From Juglans regia (Eukaryota > Streptophyta > Magnoliopsida > Fagales > Juglandaceae): a stretch of DNA of 64,000 nucleotides. Below, one piece after another: positions 11,637-23,958 of this stretch (position 1 is the stretch's first letter; each line of letters opens with the position of its first letter). Below the pieces are notes generated by a model. The model saw only the letters and a program-made list of their open reading frames with translations. It ran no database searches and was not told the origin of the DNA. The stretch is taken from the NCBI RefSeq assembly GCF_001411555.2, contig NC_049911.1, forward strand, positions 30,973,044 to 31,037,043. The letters run 5' to 3'. The translations under genes were made by a program, and so were the position numbers.

Positions 11637-12892
11637 GCATTGTAGATCACGTAAGAATAGTTATCGACTTCAGTAAGAACCTGTGTTTGGCTGCTCTGGT
11701 TTTATAGGAACAAGGACTTCCTCACCTTCAAACAGGGGCCAGACTTCCTAAGCCCTCGAGATTATTTTGCTCAAATATTCTTCCGAGATATTAATCAACG
11801 AAGAATATTTGCATATAAATAGAATTATTTCACTAAAAAAAGCTATGTATATTGTTTTGATTCATGCAAATAATTGTGTTTTTATTTTTTTAATAAAATT
11901 GCGGCCTTCCCCTGGAGTCATCAAGGAGTAGTAGTGCCCATAGAAGATTATTCATATTGTATTGAAAAAAAAAAAAAAAGGTTTAGCTCAGGTCCAGTCC
12001 CATAACAGGACATTGGGCCACGACTGTCTCACACCCGACAAGCCTTGTTTCAAAAGGTTCAACAAAAAGGCTTCCCCATCTCAGCAATGGAGCAATGGTC
12101 TCCCAAGCAAACATTATTATTGTCATTCCACGCAATGCTCTCATTTTTTTTCTCCTTTCTCCAATGGATATCTGATTTTACAGGGTGAGATTATACCAAA
12201 ACGGCATTTTTGTATGGTTTGGACAATGGAAGTCCAAACCGAGGACCAAGGCGCCCCCATATATCACATATTCTGACCAATACATTCATGCCTGGCATGC
12301 CTTACAACCCTTCCTTTCCTCTCTATTATGATTTCCTTTTCAATTAACATAGGAATAAAAACCTGGTCTCTAATCACCATTATATCGTTTCCAATTCAAT
12401 CTATTGTTCCTTAACCTACAATTTTGTTAAGAACTATGACAAACATCTTCATAGAACCACTCCCATCACTATGGTTGAGACCTAAATGACTATGTTTCAG
12501 TGTATTCAAATCAAAGGAGACGCACCCAAGTTCGTTCTCCAATATTAAATAGAGAAAGCAAAATTCGTTCAAGAAAACGGATGAGGGAAATTAGGTATAA
12601 GTGCACAACTGAATGCTCCGTGTGCTGTCCAAACAAGCTATTCAATTTCGTAAAACCTTCAACCTTATTACTTATTCCTTATATTGACACATCAGATGAA
12701 ACCAATTTCTAAAAGGAGAGATCAAGCAAAAGTTATATCGTGGTACCTACTCAAGAAATCAAATTTTGAATTAGATACAGATCTAATCAAAGATATCACA
12801 ACTGTTACATTTAAGCAGGTGAGTACAAGGAGTACGAGAACCATTGACAAAACTGATGTCTGCGTTGAGCATAAGATCGTACAGAAATAAAT

Positions 12893-13438
12893 GAAACTGC
12901 TTTTATCATCACCACCTTCGTACCAATGATGTGAGCAACTGCAACAATAAAGAAATAGTTCTCTCTCAGGAATCCCTATGAGAGGGTATTTGAAAAGGGC
13001 AGTGCCAATTCCAAAGAAACAAGCAATCTAGGTCTAGTTTACTATAAACTGCAGTAACCACCATGGACTAGCAAAAGACTCGAAAAAACTATTTACTTGG
13101 CTTTCATAATTGAGAACATGAAGGTAGTAAACAACGTATAAAAACTTTTATCAATTCCTTTCAAGAGGAAACTGCTTTTATAATCACCACCTCCTTACTA
13201 CCTGAGCAACCGCAACAACAAAGAAATGTCTCAATTAGGAATCCATATCACTGTGTATTTGAAAAGGGCAGCATCAATTCCTAAGAAACAAGCAAGAGGC
13301 GAATGCCATCTGGGTCTAGTTTTTAATATAAACTGCACTAACAACTATGGCCTAGCAAAAGACGGGAAAAAAAAACAGAATATTTACTTGGCTTTCAAAA
13401 TAGATAACAAGATTGTCGGAAACAACAGGTAAAACTTT
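12893..13438. repeat. Local tandem duplication over the last exon of the DUF3054 gene
   Basis: About 255 bp at 12893-13149 is repeated, with divergence, at 13168-13438. Shared blocks include 'gaaactgctttta', 'atcaccacct', 'gagcaac.gcaacaa.aaagaaat', 'gtatttgaaaagggcag', 'aagaaacaagcaa', 'gggtctagttt' and 'tatttacttggctttca'. Each unit carries a version of the DUF3054 terminal exon. Only the 12.9 kb version keeps a usable splice acceptor. Confidence 0.85.
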
Positions 13439-16211
13439 GATCATATCCTAGCAAGGTTCTTCCCTTTCCCAAGCACCATGCAGTTAACTGATGAGTACAA
13501 ATTTAACAAGCTAATGGGGTTGTAATTTCTTACGCAGAAATTTACTCTTTTCCCAATGCAGTATCATCAACTGAACAGGACAATAATTCAACTCCTAAGC
13601 TCAATTTTCTTCCAAGGAAATAATCTTATCAACTTTTCAGCATACAGCGCACACTTTCGTATTGCGCAGGAAGATATTTCTTAGACAAGGCAAAAAAGCT
13701 ATCACCATAATATATTATAAATTTCAATACACTGATTAAGCAGGGAAAAAAAAACTCCATACCTCAAACAACTCAAATGGGTTGCCACGACGATATACAT
13801 CACTTGTCTTTCTCTTATCATTCGGAAGAATTTTGTACAATACTGCTCTCCATCCAATGAGTAAAACAGCAGTACTTCCCATTGTTACTGCTATAAAGTT
13901 ATAAGGTGGAAAACGACCTGAGGTTGCCGCCCTTATAATTATCCCTAGCTGGCATTGATGTCCAACCAAAGCAGGGTTTTAACAGGTGTCTTGTTGGCTT
14001 AGTAATAAAAAAAAGAAAGTGCATGCTAGAAGTTATAGGTTGATCATGTGCTCGAAAGAATATAGCTTAAGGCCTATATGAGCCTGTGTGTGTTCAAATG
14101 CCAAATCCAAATAGTAAAAATTGCCCATTGAGATCACCATGAGATAACTACCATGTTTATTCATATTCCAGCAAGGGTGAGACCACACATTTATCTTCCT
14201 TTTTTAAGGAAAAATACACTTGACATCCTCAAACTATGAGTTGTCTTACACTTTGCATCCTAAACTACTAAAATCGACATGTTGCACATTTGAAGCATTT
14301 TAGCAGTTTGAGGTAGGGGTGGTACTCGTACGCTACAGGGCGAGGGGTGGGGTTTCCACCACTGGACCCCGCCCTGGTGCCGGGGGGCCGGCGGACCCCC
14401 GATACAAGAGTGAAGAATCCCACATTGCATAAGTGTGAGACTTGTATTGCCAAGGCAACCTATTAAAGGGCCACCCTACTACCACCCGCCCCCCCGGTGT
14501 TTTGCCCTGCGGGGGCGGGGCCCCGCTGCCCATCCCTAGTTTGAGAACACAACGTGTCAATTTCAGTAGTTTGGGGTGCAAAGTGTAAAATATAGATGGT
14601 AGTTGGTCGATGAGAAGTGTATTTTCTCATCATTTTTATTTTGTAAGAATGGGATTCAAATAAAAATATATTTCTCAGATCATTTTTGGGAGAAGGGAGG
14701 TAGTCTTTTCCACTGTCATTCCATAGGATATAAAGGAGTAGATCATGGAGAGGAATGATTCCTCTTCCTGTGAAATTCTAGAGGCTCACATTGCCACACA
14801 TGTAGCCATCTGCACTGTACTAATTTCCACTCGATCAATTTCACTTGGTTATTAAGAGGACGCATAAATCACAAATGCAACCAATGATACTTCTAGTTCG
14901 GCTGCCACATTAGATATAACAAGGTAAGTGGGATGTTAATAATGCCATTGAGAAAGAAGCCTATAGAAGAGCTCAAGGAATCCAGAATTTAAGAGATTTG
15001 ACTTTTCCCCGAGCAGAAACTTGCTTACCTATATTTTGTAGACAAAGAGCTTCCAACATCATCTGTCGATACATTTCTATTCTGTATTGCTTTTTCTATA
15101 AACCATCTAGAATTGACGAAGATTCTTATTACCAGTTAATCTGACAGGAAATTAAGAATTTCATATACTCTCCTCCTTCAGGGTATACGCCTTAATGATT
15201 TCCGGATGCAAACTAAACCACCAGACTTTTAAGTAGAACAGAAAAGAGGAGTACATGCACCGATTTAAAAAATAACAAGAAGAAGAAGAAAGCAGAAATC
15301 AAACTTCTAATACTAGCATTTTTCGGATCATTACTGGATAATGTAAACAGTTAAAAATTCTGGCATACAGAGATATGACAAGCACTTTCAGTGAAATATT
15401 TTAAAGACATGGAATAAGTTTAAAACGTAAAGAAAACTAAATAACATACGCAACTTACCGGAATTCCTAGGCCCCATGATTTAGCAGCCGCAAAGACGCC
15501 CTTTGAAAGACCATTCATTCCACGGCCATCCTCCGCATAACCTCCAAGGAAGTAAGCACTTAAAAACCACCCTGATAATCCAAATTGATTATTATTATTT
15601 TTATTTCCAGAACAAAGTGAATCATGTTCAATTCAAACAAACGAGAACAAAAAGTACCGGCAATAAAAGGGTCCGCTGTGCGCAGCGTCTCAGCGTCAAA
15701 GACAGAGAAGCCGTGACTGAACCTCCCAATTGCGGCGAACAAAAGCAAAGCCAGAACATCACCACCAGCAAGCAAAGCAACCCGACTGAGAAACATAACA
15801 AACCCAAAATCTTAGGTAATAAATCTCCCAATAAGGGGGAAAAGGCGAGAAGAATGAAATATCAGAGTTTTTGAAATTACAGTACCCCCATTTGTCTAAA
15901 CGGGAAGAAGAAGAAGAAGTGGGTTTGTCAAACTGGATGACCCCCTCCAAAGGAACATTTTCCTCACCCACGAAAACAGTTTCTTGGTCATTTTGAAAAG
16001 GGGAAGGATTGGTGGAGGAGGAGGAGGAGGAGCTAGAGATATCTTGTTTGGTTGCGAGCGTGAGATTGACGAAGGGCCTGGGACTGAATTTGTGTCTGCG
16101 GTAGGAGAAGAGGAGAGGATTTGGTTTGCTGAAGTTGGGAATGGGAGGGGATGAGAGGGAACATCTCTTGGTCGATAGAGCTCCCCCTGGAGCTTGGCTT
16201 AGCACAAGCAT
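12909..16211 (-). CDS. Plastid DUF3054 membrane protein
   Basis: Exons read on the minus strand: 16211-15886, 15785-15658, 15571-15459, 13948-13763, 12938-12909. The total is 783 nt and 260 aa, all junctions in phase with AG/GT borders. The first ~60 residues are Ser/Pro/Arg-rich with few acids, like a chloroplast transit peptide. The DUF3054 part starts near residue 109. It has ALLAGGDVLALLLFAAIGR followed by FSHGF, then WFLSAYFLGGYAEDGRG, PPYNFIAVTMGSTAVLLIGWRAVLYKI and the conserved end VYRRGNPFELFELLTSLVRRW. Several hydrophobic stretches predict a multi-pass membrane protein, probably in plastid envelope or thylakoid (inference). DUF3054 is shared with bacteria and has no firm function. 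The last exon codes only LLTSLVRRW plus stop and lies in a tandem duplication. Confidence 0.9.
13184..13209 (-). pseudogene. Dead duplicate of the DUF3054 terminal exon
   Basis: Homologous to exon 5 at 12909-12938 but closer to exon 4. The acceptor AG is GG (13211-13210), so 'ttgcag' has become 'ttgcgg'. If it were read, it would give Leu-Leu-Arg and then a stop. It is also shortened by a few bases. The gene therefore has to splice past this copy to the distal one. Confidence 0.8.
14306..14546. mobile_element. hAT-type MITE, GC-rich, 8-bp target duplication
   Basis: The element spans 14314-14538 (225 bp). The ends taggggtgg and ccatcccta form a 9-base inverted repeat with one mismatch. It is flanked by gtttgagg (14306-14313) and gtttgaga (14539-14546), an 8-bp duplication with one mismatch, as expected for hAT. 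It is far more GC-rich than its surroundings. Inside at about 14418 is 'atcccacattg', close to the plant snRNA promoter USE (RTCCCACATCG), followed about 33 bases later by 'tattaaa'. Confidence 0.7.
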
Positions 16212-16987
16212 TTCCTTTTTGCGTTTTTCTTTTTGGTGTTTTAACTTTTGTACAAGTACACTAGCAAATAAAAGGAAACCTTCGATGCTATCTAGGCTAC
16301 TCCACCATAATTTTTAATTAAGAATATTTTTCATAATTTATAAATCTTTAATGTTAAATACTATTTAATTAATAAAATTAATTAAGCCCTAAAATAAATT
16401 GTAGAGAGAATTGGATTAACGATTTTTTTTATGAATTGGATAAAGAACAATATTTTTTCTCGGTTGTAAGTTCTTTTTTCAAATAGAAAGCGATTTTGCA
16501 ACGCCTATACCATTCAAGTAGATGCTTAAAAACCTGATATCGAGAATTTAATTGGCAGATTGGAAACATTTAAATAGTCAGACAAATGATAAATCCTCCA
16601 TGGTTCATTATTTTTATTTGAAAAATGCTTCTTGCAACCGGCATGTCCAACCGGTGGGAAATCACCACCTCATTAAATGAAACGCTGTGTTTTATTTTAC
16701 ATTGCAGTAAGCGGGAGAAAGAAAATAGGAGCAAGTCATAGAGGGAGAAAAAAAAAAAGTCAACTATCTCCATCTTCATCTTCATCTCTCTCCAGAAGTA
16801 CCCACAACAGTAGAGCTAAAGGAGACCAAATGGACTTTCATACGGTGAAACATGAGAAAGACAGATTGCTTAAAACTGGATGAAATCGAGTCCACTCACA
16901 CAATGACCGACGTCCTTTTCCTTCGATATGTGTTTCGGCATGGCTTCAGCACCATCTTTAATGAACCCCAGTGATATTTACGTGTTG

Positions 16988-17326
16988 ATATGTGTTGAGG
17001 AGTTGGCACCTGCTGTAGCCGAACAACGCCGTAAGGGCCAGAGCATCATGTTTGAGCACAGTCCATAGCACCAAGAATCTTCCATAATGGGTGTGGCAGA
17101 ATATTAGAATTGTGAAACTGATTCTTGTGGTCCCAGATTTGTGAAACTTGTGGTCCCCAAACTCTAGAATGTATTTCTGCTTTTTCATTATCTAAGTTGT
17201 ATAAATAGGACCCAAAGGGTCACTGTATAGTGTGCACAAATTATACAAGAATACTCTGTAAAAATATTTTCTCAATGAGAACTTTTCTCAAACACTTGGT
17301 CCATATTCTGAAACTTCAACAATATG
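16988..17326 (+). mobile_element. Solo LTR with ATATG target duplication
   Basis: A 329-bp segment (16993-17321) begins TGTTGA and ends TCAACA, the usual TG..CA inverted ends of an LTR. It is flanked by the 5-bp repeat atatg at 16988-16992 and 17322-17326. Inside are a TATA-like 'tataaatagg' (about 17200) and downstream A/T-rich sequence, as in U3-R. No internal retroelement domain adjoins it, so it is best read as the product of LTR-LTR recombination. Confidence 0.75.
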
Positions 17327-20208
17327 TAACATTGATACTGACGAAAACACTACAGTATGAATTTGCAGATCCAGAAAAGTAGGTGTTTTATGTCTGAGAG
17401 AGATAGAGAGAGAGAGAGCCCACCAGGAAATTATTGAAAAGCGGAGAGTGAAGTGCCTCTGAGGTAAATGTGAGAGAAAGAGAGTGTGAAATGCTTACGG
17501 TTTAAATTCTCCATGCGAGCTTTGCGAAATGCTTTCACTCAAGTTTTAAATATGAAACTTTTCTCAAATCTTCTTCCGAGGTTGAACTTATTCTCAGATA
17601 TTTACAGTCCAATGAATTATCTTTTTTCCAAGATTTACTTTTCTCAAATTTCTTTCTTTTTTAATTGTTCTGATAGATGCTGATGTGATAGTTAGCCGGT
17701 TACACGCCGGTTACACGCACCGGTTGTACGTAGCAGTTTTGTTTTTATTTTAGGAGTTCGGGATTATATTTTAGGAGTAGCTGAGATGGGAGAGGAGTTC
17801 GGGGATTAATAAATGTTGTAGAGTTCATTTTGTATATTTATTGAACTTGAATGTTAATGAAAGTTTTACGGGGATATGAACAGTATAATAAACAGTTCAA
17901 AATATTCATTGTCCAATGTATTTCCCGTGAAAGCCGTATCGGCAATCGAACTTGAAATGATCTTTTTTTCTGACCTTCCAAGCCCTGGTTTTGCCAATTT
18001 GACTGCAATCAATGTCACAAGGTTTAGGGTGTAGTTAGTGATTTGGGTCATAAGCATGGTGTTTTAAATAGCAGCCCCGAGTCTTTCTCCTCGAGGCGGG
18101 GGGGACCAGACCAGCCAACTAACTTCAACTTCCGACTTTTCAAGGCTTCAACTTTATCCGATGACACAGCATCCGCTCCAGAAAAATTTAATTTATCGCC
18201 ATCAAGATCCTCATGTTTTAAATACAATCAATTGAATTTAAAAACAAAAACAAAAAACAGGCTCGTTTAATAGCTTTACATTAATAATAGTAAAGAGCAT
18301 ACTAATCCTTTAAGTTATCGTTGTAACCTGACGGCTTTGTATATAGATGCTTCAGGGGTCGCTAATAAAGTATTGTTAGGTAGCTTATGCTTTGCTGAGA
18401 TAACAAAAACAGACATTACTATCAATTCATTCTGGGATTTATGATCACCTAGAAACTCCACCTTAACTCAAGGGCCAAGGGTCGAAATAGATATGCAGTG
18501 TGTGAACCCCACACCATTTTTTTTCTCCAGCAAATAACATTAAATCTCAATACATAATGTAGGAATCATACCTTGTGTCTTTTATCTCACTCCAACCTAG
18601 AGTTCCTGCTTGAACTCTAAGAGACCCGATCCCTAATTCCGATAGGTAAATATAACTCAGACACCCGTTTAAGATTCATTCACCCAATGAAGTAAATAAT
18701 AGACACAGAAAATGTCGTCTGATCCGGTGACTAATGGCATTCAAAAGGAAAACACTCTCCTCTTTATTTAGATTCTATAAGATAACCCTACTGGAATGGT
18801 CTAAATTTATTGTCAGAATCCTACCAAGGCCATATTTATACGGTATAAAAGATATAATGCTATATATGCCATAAAATATGCAGATAAAGAATGCAAGTAA
18901 ATATAGTGACCAGCAAAAACCAATAAGCGTGCCACAAAATTGCATCAAACCCCAATACTCCCCATCATATGTTCATGGGGATAGCAGCATTTGAATAGGA
19001 TGAGTTGTATTTTGACATTTTACATTATAATGCTTGAATAGAGTATGGACAGTACACAATTTGCATATTGATGAGACTCATTGATGGCGATTTATGAGGA
19101 CTAGGTATGAGATTTTATTCAAATTTATAACAAAAGTGACTTGTCTGAACAAAATCTCTCTCTTTCTGGTATAATGAAAAATTAATCATGTTGAAATTCA
19201 CATCAGGCTATTGATACTAAAAGTTGCTTCTCAATTGCCTTGCCTTTAAACCCTCACATCCAAATGCATCCTAAATTCAAGATACAGTTTATACTTCTAA
19301 GAATAGAGCAAAGAGAGATGAGAAGTTTAGATCCCAACTCATGTTTAGGAAACCCTGAAATGTAAAGCATCACTGAACTGGGTTTGATTCTACGTATAAT
19401 GATCACAACTCCAACTGCAGATATGAACACCACAGATCAAAGACTGTAAATAAGAGCTTTTTTTCACCCTCAAGAAGGTGATGCAACTTAGGAAAGATAC
19501 AACACGATGGAGTAAAAATCAGGACCCACACAGGCAACCCAAAAGAGGAATCCTATCCCCTTTTAACATTAGTAACACCTTGCACATGCATAACTGAGGC
19601 AGTTTTTCCTGCATGATCTTCTATAAGTAACAAAAACAAGTACAGAGCCAATAAAACTCATGCGCAAGAAGGATGTGTTTTGAAAGGATAATTAATGCTC
19701 TGCCATTTCCTTCTCTCTCTCTCTCTCTCACCACTTGTTCTTCTATGAGGGTCAAATACACAGACAGAACAAAAGATTAAAAGAGAATGCAAGTTCTTTG
19801 GATGCAACTTCTGCCAACTACTATTCTAGCATGTAATAAAAGGAGCAGCACAGAAAGAATGAATTTTGAAAGCCATTATATTACAGAAAACTTAATCCTG
19901 TACCAATGCATCATATAAGCTACACATGAAACACGGCAAGCAGCATGTCAAATGAAAGAATGATGGTGATCTACTTTCAACAAAAGGGAATGATAATTAC
20001 CACCTAGCCCCACCAGCAAACAAGTTAAAAGGTGCAGAGAATTCAATAAGAATTAGCTACAATTACCGAGAGGGTTAGGCTCAAATCATCCATCCTGACT
20101 ACTTTAGTTTCTCGCTAAAAGTAGCACCATCACTTCCCTTCAAACCTAAAGAATGCGTCCAACTTTACCCCTTCAACACAAAGTGGTGTAATATCAACTG
20201 GAACACGT
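17327..20208. other. Intergenic, including the 3' UTR region of the hnRNP gene
   Basis: No supported gene. It has GA-rich repeats at 17397-17418, a short direct repeat 'gccggttacacg' at about 17694-17718, and a (CT)n run near 19709-19728. Sequence from about 19.6 kb to 20.2 kb probably includes the 3' UTR of the minus-strand RNA-binding gene. The open frame at 18043-18270 has no recognisable domain. Confidence 0.45.
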
Positions 20209-22038
20209 TCATTGCCACCAAGAACCAGATTCAGTTTCCAATTCACTCTGTCCAACAATCCCATTGTACCCACCTGCAGCCATACCCATAACTCCAGCCC
20301 CACCACTCAAGTACCCAGCATAAATAGAACCACTGCTGTGAGGCAACGGGAACACCCTGCCAATGCTCCCCCTGGGGCCATACCAAGAACTTCTTGGGGC
20401 AAATGGAGCAACAGCAGAACCAATGCCACCAGATCCACCTGTAGGGTACCAACCACCATAAATGCCTGCTCCATAAAGAGAACCTCCACCACTGCTAAAC
20501 CCAGGAAAAGGTGCATAACCTGGGAGAATCCAGTATCCGGGACTATAAGGAGGGTAATTGCCAGGAGGCCCTCCTCTACCCTCAATTCTCATGTTAAAAC
20601 CATTGTCACTACCATTATTTGCCTCTTTTGGCACCGCCCTCTTGACCTCCACAAGCCTACCATTCAGCTCATGAAAGCTATTCTGCATAACATTCACCAC
20701 AGCCTCCTCTGAATCAAAGGTGATAAAGCCAAAGCCCCTAGGCCGATGGGTTGTGCTGTCATGCATCACGACTACATCTGTTACCTTACCAAACCTCTCA
20801 AAGTAATTCTTAAACTCTTCCTCAGTTATACTAGCTGATAAACCCCCTACAAAAATCTTTTTAGTCCTAAACAGATTATCGCCATTGTCAGTACTACTAC
20901 TCTTACTCAATCCCCTATTCTGTTGTTGGTTTTGATGCTGTTGTTGTTCACTCCGGGGTATTGCTTTTTTCACATCTACCTAAAAAGATCATGAAAAATT
21001 AACAGTAAATCAAACAACCAAGAAAATAGATGCAAATATCAAAGTGCTGTTTAGTTTCTACGAAGATGTACTGTAATAAAGGAGAGAAATCCTACAAACG
21101 AAAACAGAAAAGAACAATAGAAAAAAATGTCCTACTCCTTTGCACTAAACTGAAATCAATCACCCGGACTAAATCGGTTTGGGAGAGTATCTTAATTTCC
21201 AAGTGAAAAAAGCTTCACACTTTTGCGCTAAACTCTATTCCCGACTAATTAAGGTTGGAAGAGAGCACCTTATTTTCCAAAAAGAAAATCCGATTCTTTA
21301 TATGTTACATTTTACTATACAAATTTAGCACTCTCAAATTTTAAGTTAGACTATAACAGTTACAACACCCGTAAAATTTACTAATTTCCCCAAGATTGTG
21401 ATCGAAATTAACAGACGGGGATTAGCTGAAAACAGAGATTATGGGTAAAGCCAAAACAGAAACTTCGATTTATATATAGTATAGTTGTTCTAGTTTGACG
21501 GTTAATTGAAGAATTAGGTGGAAATTAAAGGCAGTAAAATGTAATTATTAAATTTGAAGAAGAAAATGGGAGATCTTATTTCGAACGATTTAAGAAGATG
21601 AGAAATTCGTAGTATCACTAACAAACTTTTTTCGTTTTTCGGCCACTAGCAGGCCCTTGTAAAATGTGAATAAAAAAACTTAACGGAGCCTACAGAATTA
21701 TTCGAATGCGTTCGAAATTATACCTATTTTCTCAGCAAACAAACAGGGTATAAACATTAAAATGTTTCAAATCTTCTCTAAAGACAAAGGCTAACAACAA
21801 AATAGAATGAACTTGCCGTCTTTCCCAGAATAACATGGGTATCATGAAGGGCTTTATCAGCTGCAGATGATTCAGAGAACCAAACGAATCCAAACCCTCT
21901 GGGATTCTTGGTGATCCGGTCCTTCGCTATGGAGCAGCCCAATACGGTGCCGTATTTGCCGAAATGTTTTTTCAGAGTGTCTTCGCTAGTCACCCGAGAG
22001 ATTCCTCCGACGAAGAGCTTCGCTTCATCAGAGTCCAT
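20209..22038 (-). CDS. Two-RRM glycine-rich hnRNP A/B (Musashi-like) RNA-binding protein
   Basis: Two exons on the minus strand, 22038-21817 and 20979-20209, give 993 nt and 330 aa. RRM1 covers about residues 7-80 with RNP2 LFVGGI (8-13) and RNP1 RGFGFVWF (47-54). A Gln/Ser-rich linker (84-110) follows. RRM2 covers about 115-192 with RNP2 IFVGGL and RNP1 RGFGFITF (155-162). The rest is rich in Gly, Pro, Tyr and Ser, and ends ESGSWWQ. This layout is that of plant hnRNP 1/RNP1-like proteins, nuclear or shuttling factors in pre-mRNA handling; the exact target is unknown. The intron splits RRM1 (HVILGKT | VDVKKAIP) and starts with GC in the context G|GCAAGT at 21816, a classic GC-AG donor. The Gly/Tyr tail is a likely low-complexity phase-separating region (inference). 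Confidence 0.93.
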
Positions 22039-22059
22039 TGATCAGCTCCCAAGCTCGAG

Positions 22060-22300
22060 AACTGAAAAACCCTAAAACCCTAGGAAAAAAAAAAGGAGTC
22101 TAATAAAGCTACCTAGGGCTTGTTCGAAACCACAGGCATAGTCAACGCAAAAGTTAACTGGAACCAGGAGTCTACGCGAACTTAGTACTTTCAGAATGGA
22201 CTCTGGCTCACATGCATATATAGAAACAAGTTACAAGGGGCCAGCCCAGCCTATACCAAAAGCGAGCCTGGGTTCATCGTCCACATGGGCCAAAGGCCAC
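22060..22300 (-). promoter_or_regulatory. Double telo-box and site II promoter of the hnRNP gene
   Basis: Two adjoining AAACCCTA telo-boxes lie at 22067-22074 and 22075-22082, about 30 bases upstream of the start codon. A TGGGCC site II core is at 22286-22291, with further GGCCCA-type cores around 22333-22376. This pair of motifs marks genes for translation and RNA handling expressed in dividing cells (known in plants). Confidence 0.6.
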
Positions 22301-23937
22301 ATCCTGCTGTGCTAGGCTATTCTTTTTTCTAGGGCCCAAGTGGATTAGAACAAAAAACTGGGTTTGAATTTAGGCCCATTGAGAATCCATCTCAGGTTAG
22401 GTTGACATGATGAATTGAAATAATTATTTGTTCTCTCCGCTTGAGAAAAATAAATAAAACTTACTCAAGCCACAAAGGCCAGCAAATATCAGGACCCTTT
22501 ATGCCATTTATATATACAAAATATATCTTATATTATATTCTCATTGCATATTCCTCGAATTATATTAATGTGATATCACTTATTCACTATTAAATTAATT
22601 CTTTTTTAAATATTAAATAATCAAAGATAAATGGTAACTATCGCATCGATTAAGTTACGTAGAAATGATATTATAGTATAGTATATAGTATTTTAATATA
22701 TATATATATATTCATTTTGTGTAATTTAGATAACTATTTTTTAATTAAATCAAGCTATTTTAATCTCCTAGCTCCACTCCTCTTGTCTCTTGCTTGAGAC
22801 CACTCGCTAGTCGCTAATTGTAAACCTAAAACCATTGTATTAACTTGAGTACTTGGTTTGTAAAACGCTTCTACCATTTTTCTCGAGTCATTAACAATTT
22901 AATGCATGCAAGCAGCTAGGCATAGAAAGTCACAGCTTATATAGCCTAACAGGACCAGATCACAACGAGTGCATGCATGTACACTAGAATTACAGTTTGC
23001 TTTCTTTAGATTATCGATCGACACTCAACATGTGTGACGTTTTACTTGCATACATAAGACAGAAAATAATATCTAGGTCCAGAATGGAGCTTTCTCCAAA
23101 CTACGAATATTCACCAACTCAAGTGAAATCATCTCTGATTACGTCGATGTTAATCATGGTTTATATTCCCTATTCTTAAACAACTAAACCCTGCAGTACT
23201 ACCTCATGCTCAGGAATAAAAAAACAAAACCATCATGTAATTACAGTACCTTGCTAATATATACCCTAAAAAAAAAAATATATATATATATATATATATT
23301 GTTTTTTTCTAAATTTCTCGGTAAGTAAGATTGGATCAAGCAAGCTTGTGGAAAAAGCGAAAAAAAAAATAGGAAAAAAAAAACTGTCACATATATAGGT
23401 TGTGCAGAGAGGGATTCAATCCCAAGATCTCCTCACATGCTGGGTTGCAGCTCAATGCTTAAAAAAGAAATATAAGTCATTAGTATAACCATATGCGTGC
23501 GAATATTCGATAATCGTGCATACAATTAGCTATGATCTCAAAGATATGTGAACATAAGAATCCCCATTAATCATTTAACTAATCAATCTTTCCATTTTTT
23601 TTTTAATCTTTGCATGTGACATATGTTTTGATTAATTCAAGTTGTTGGATGGATGAGATCAGAAAGCATTAAACAAATGTGTTGAATAATGTATACAAAT
23701 TACGTAGAATCATGAGGTATTAACCTAACGATTGATTAGGAATTGATTTAAGAGCTTTTGCTACAAGCGCTTCATCAACTTGTTAATTATTGGGAATGGC
23801 GCCCACCATTGACACGCGCTCAAGCTCTGTGCCATAAAGACAAACTTTGCTTTTCACTGTCTTGAGGAAGGTGCCCCAAAATATAAATCAAACCAAGTGC
23901 TCCCAGACAAGAGGGATTTCTGGTTAAGTTTAAAAAG

Positions 23938-23958
23938 ATGATGATGATGATGATGATG
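23938..23958. repeat. (GAT)n microsatellite
   Basis: Seven consecutive GAT/ATG triplets in intergenic DNA. No coding context. Confidence 0.9.

Larger units (their letters stand above)
5811..12892. other. Intergenic region between ANT and the DUF3054 gene
   Basis: About 7 kb with no supported gene. It holds AT-rich MITE copies (8.2-8.7 kb, 11.4 kb), CT-rich stretches near 9.97-10.2 kb, a short GCAGCA/GCTGCT run at 10918-10946 that can fold on itself, and poly(A)/poly(T) tracts. Open frames here are short, low in complexity and without recognisable domains. The part nearest 5.8-6.4 kb may be distal ANT promoter. Confidence 0.5.

Noticed and set aside
14333..14581. GC-rich, Pro/Gly-rich open frames on the minus strand
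   Set aside because: They lie in a hAT-type MITE with inverted ends and an 8-bp duplication, so the open frames follow from GC content.
20212..20712. 166-aa open frame on the plus strand
   Set aside because: Antisense shadow of the Gly/Pro-rich hnRNP tail; low-complexity composition and no domain. The minus-strand frame has both RRMs and a full family match.
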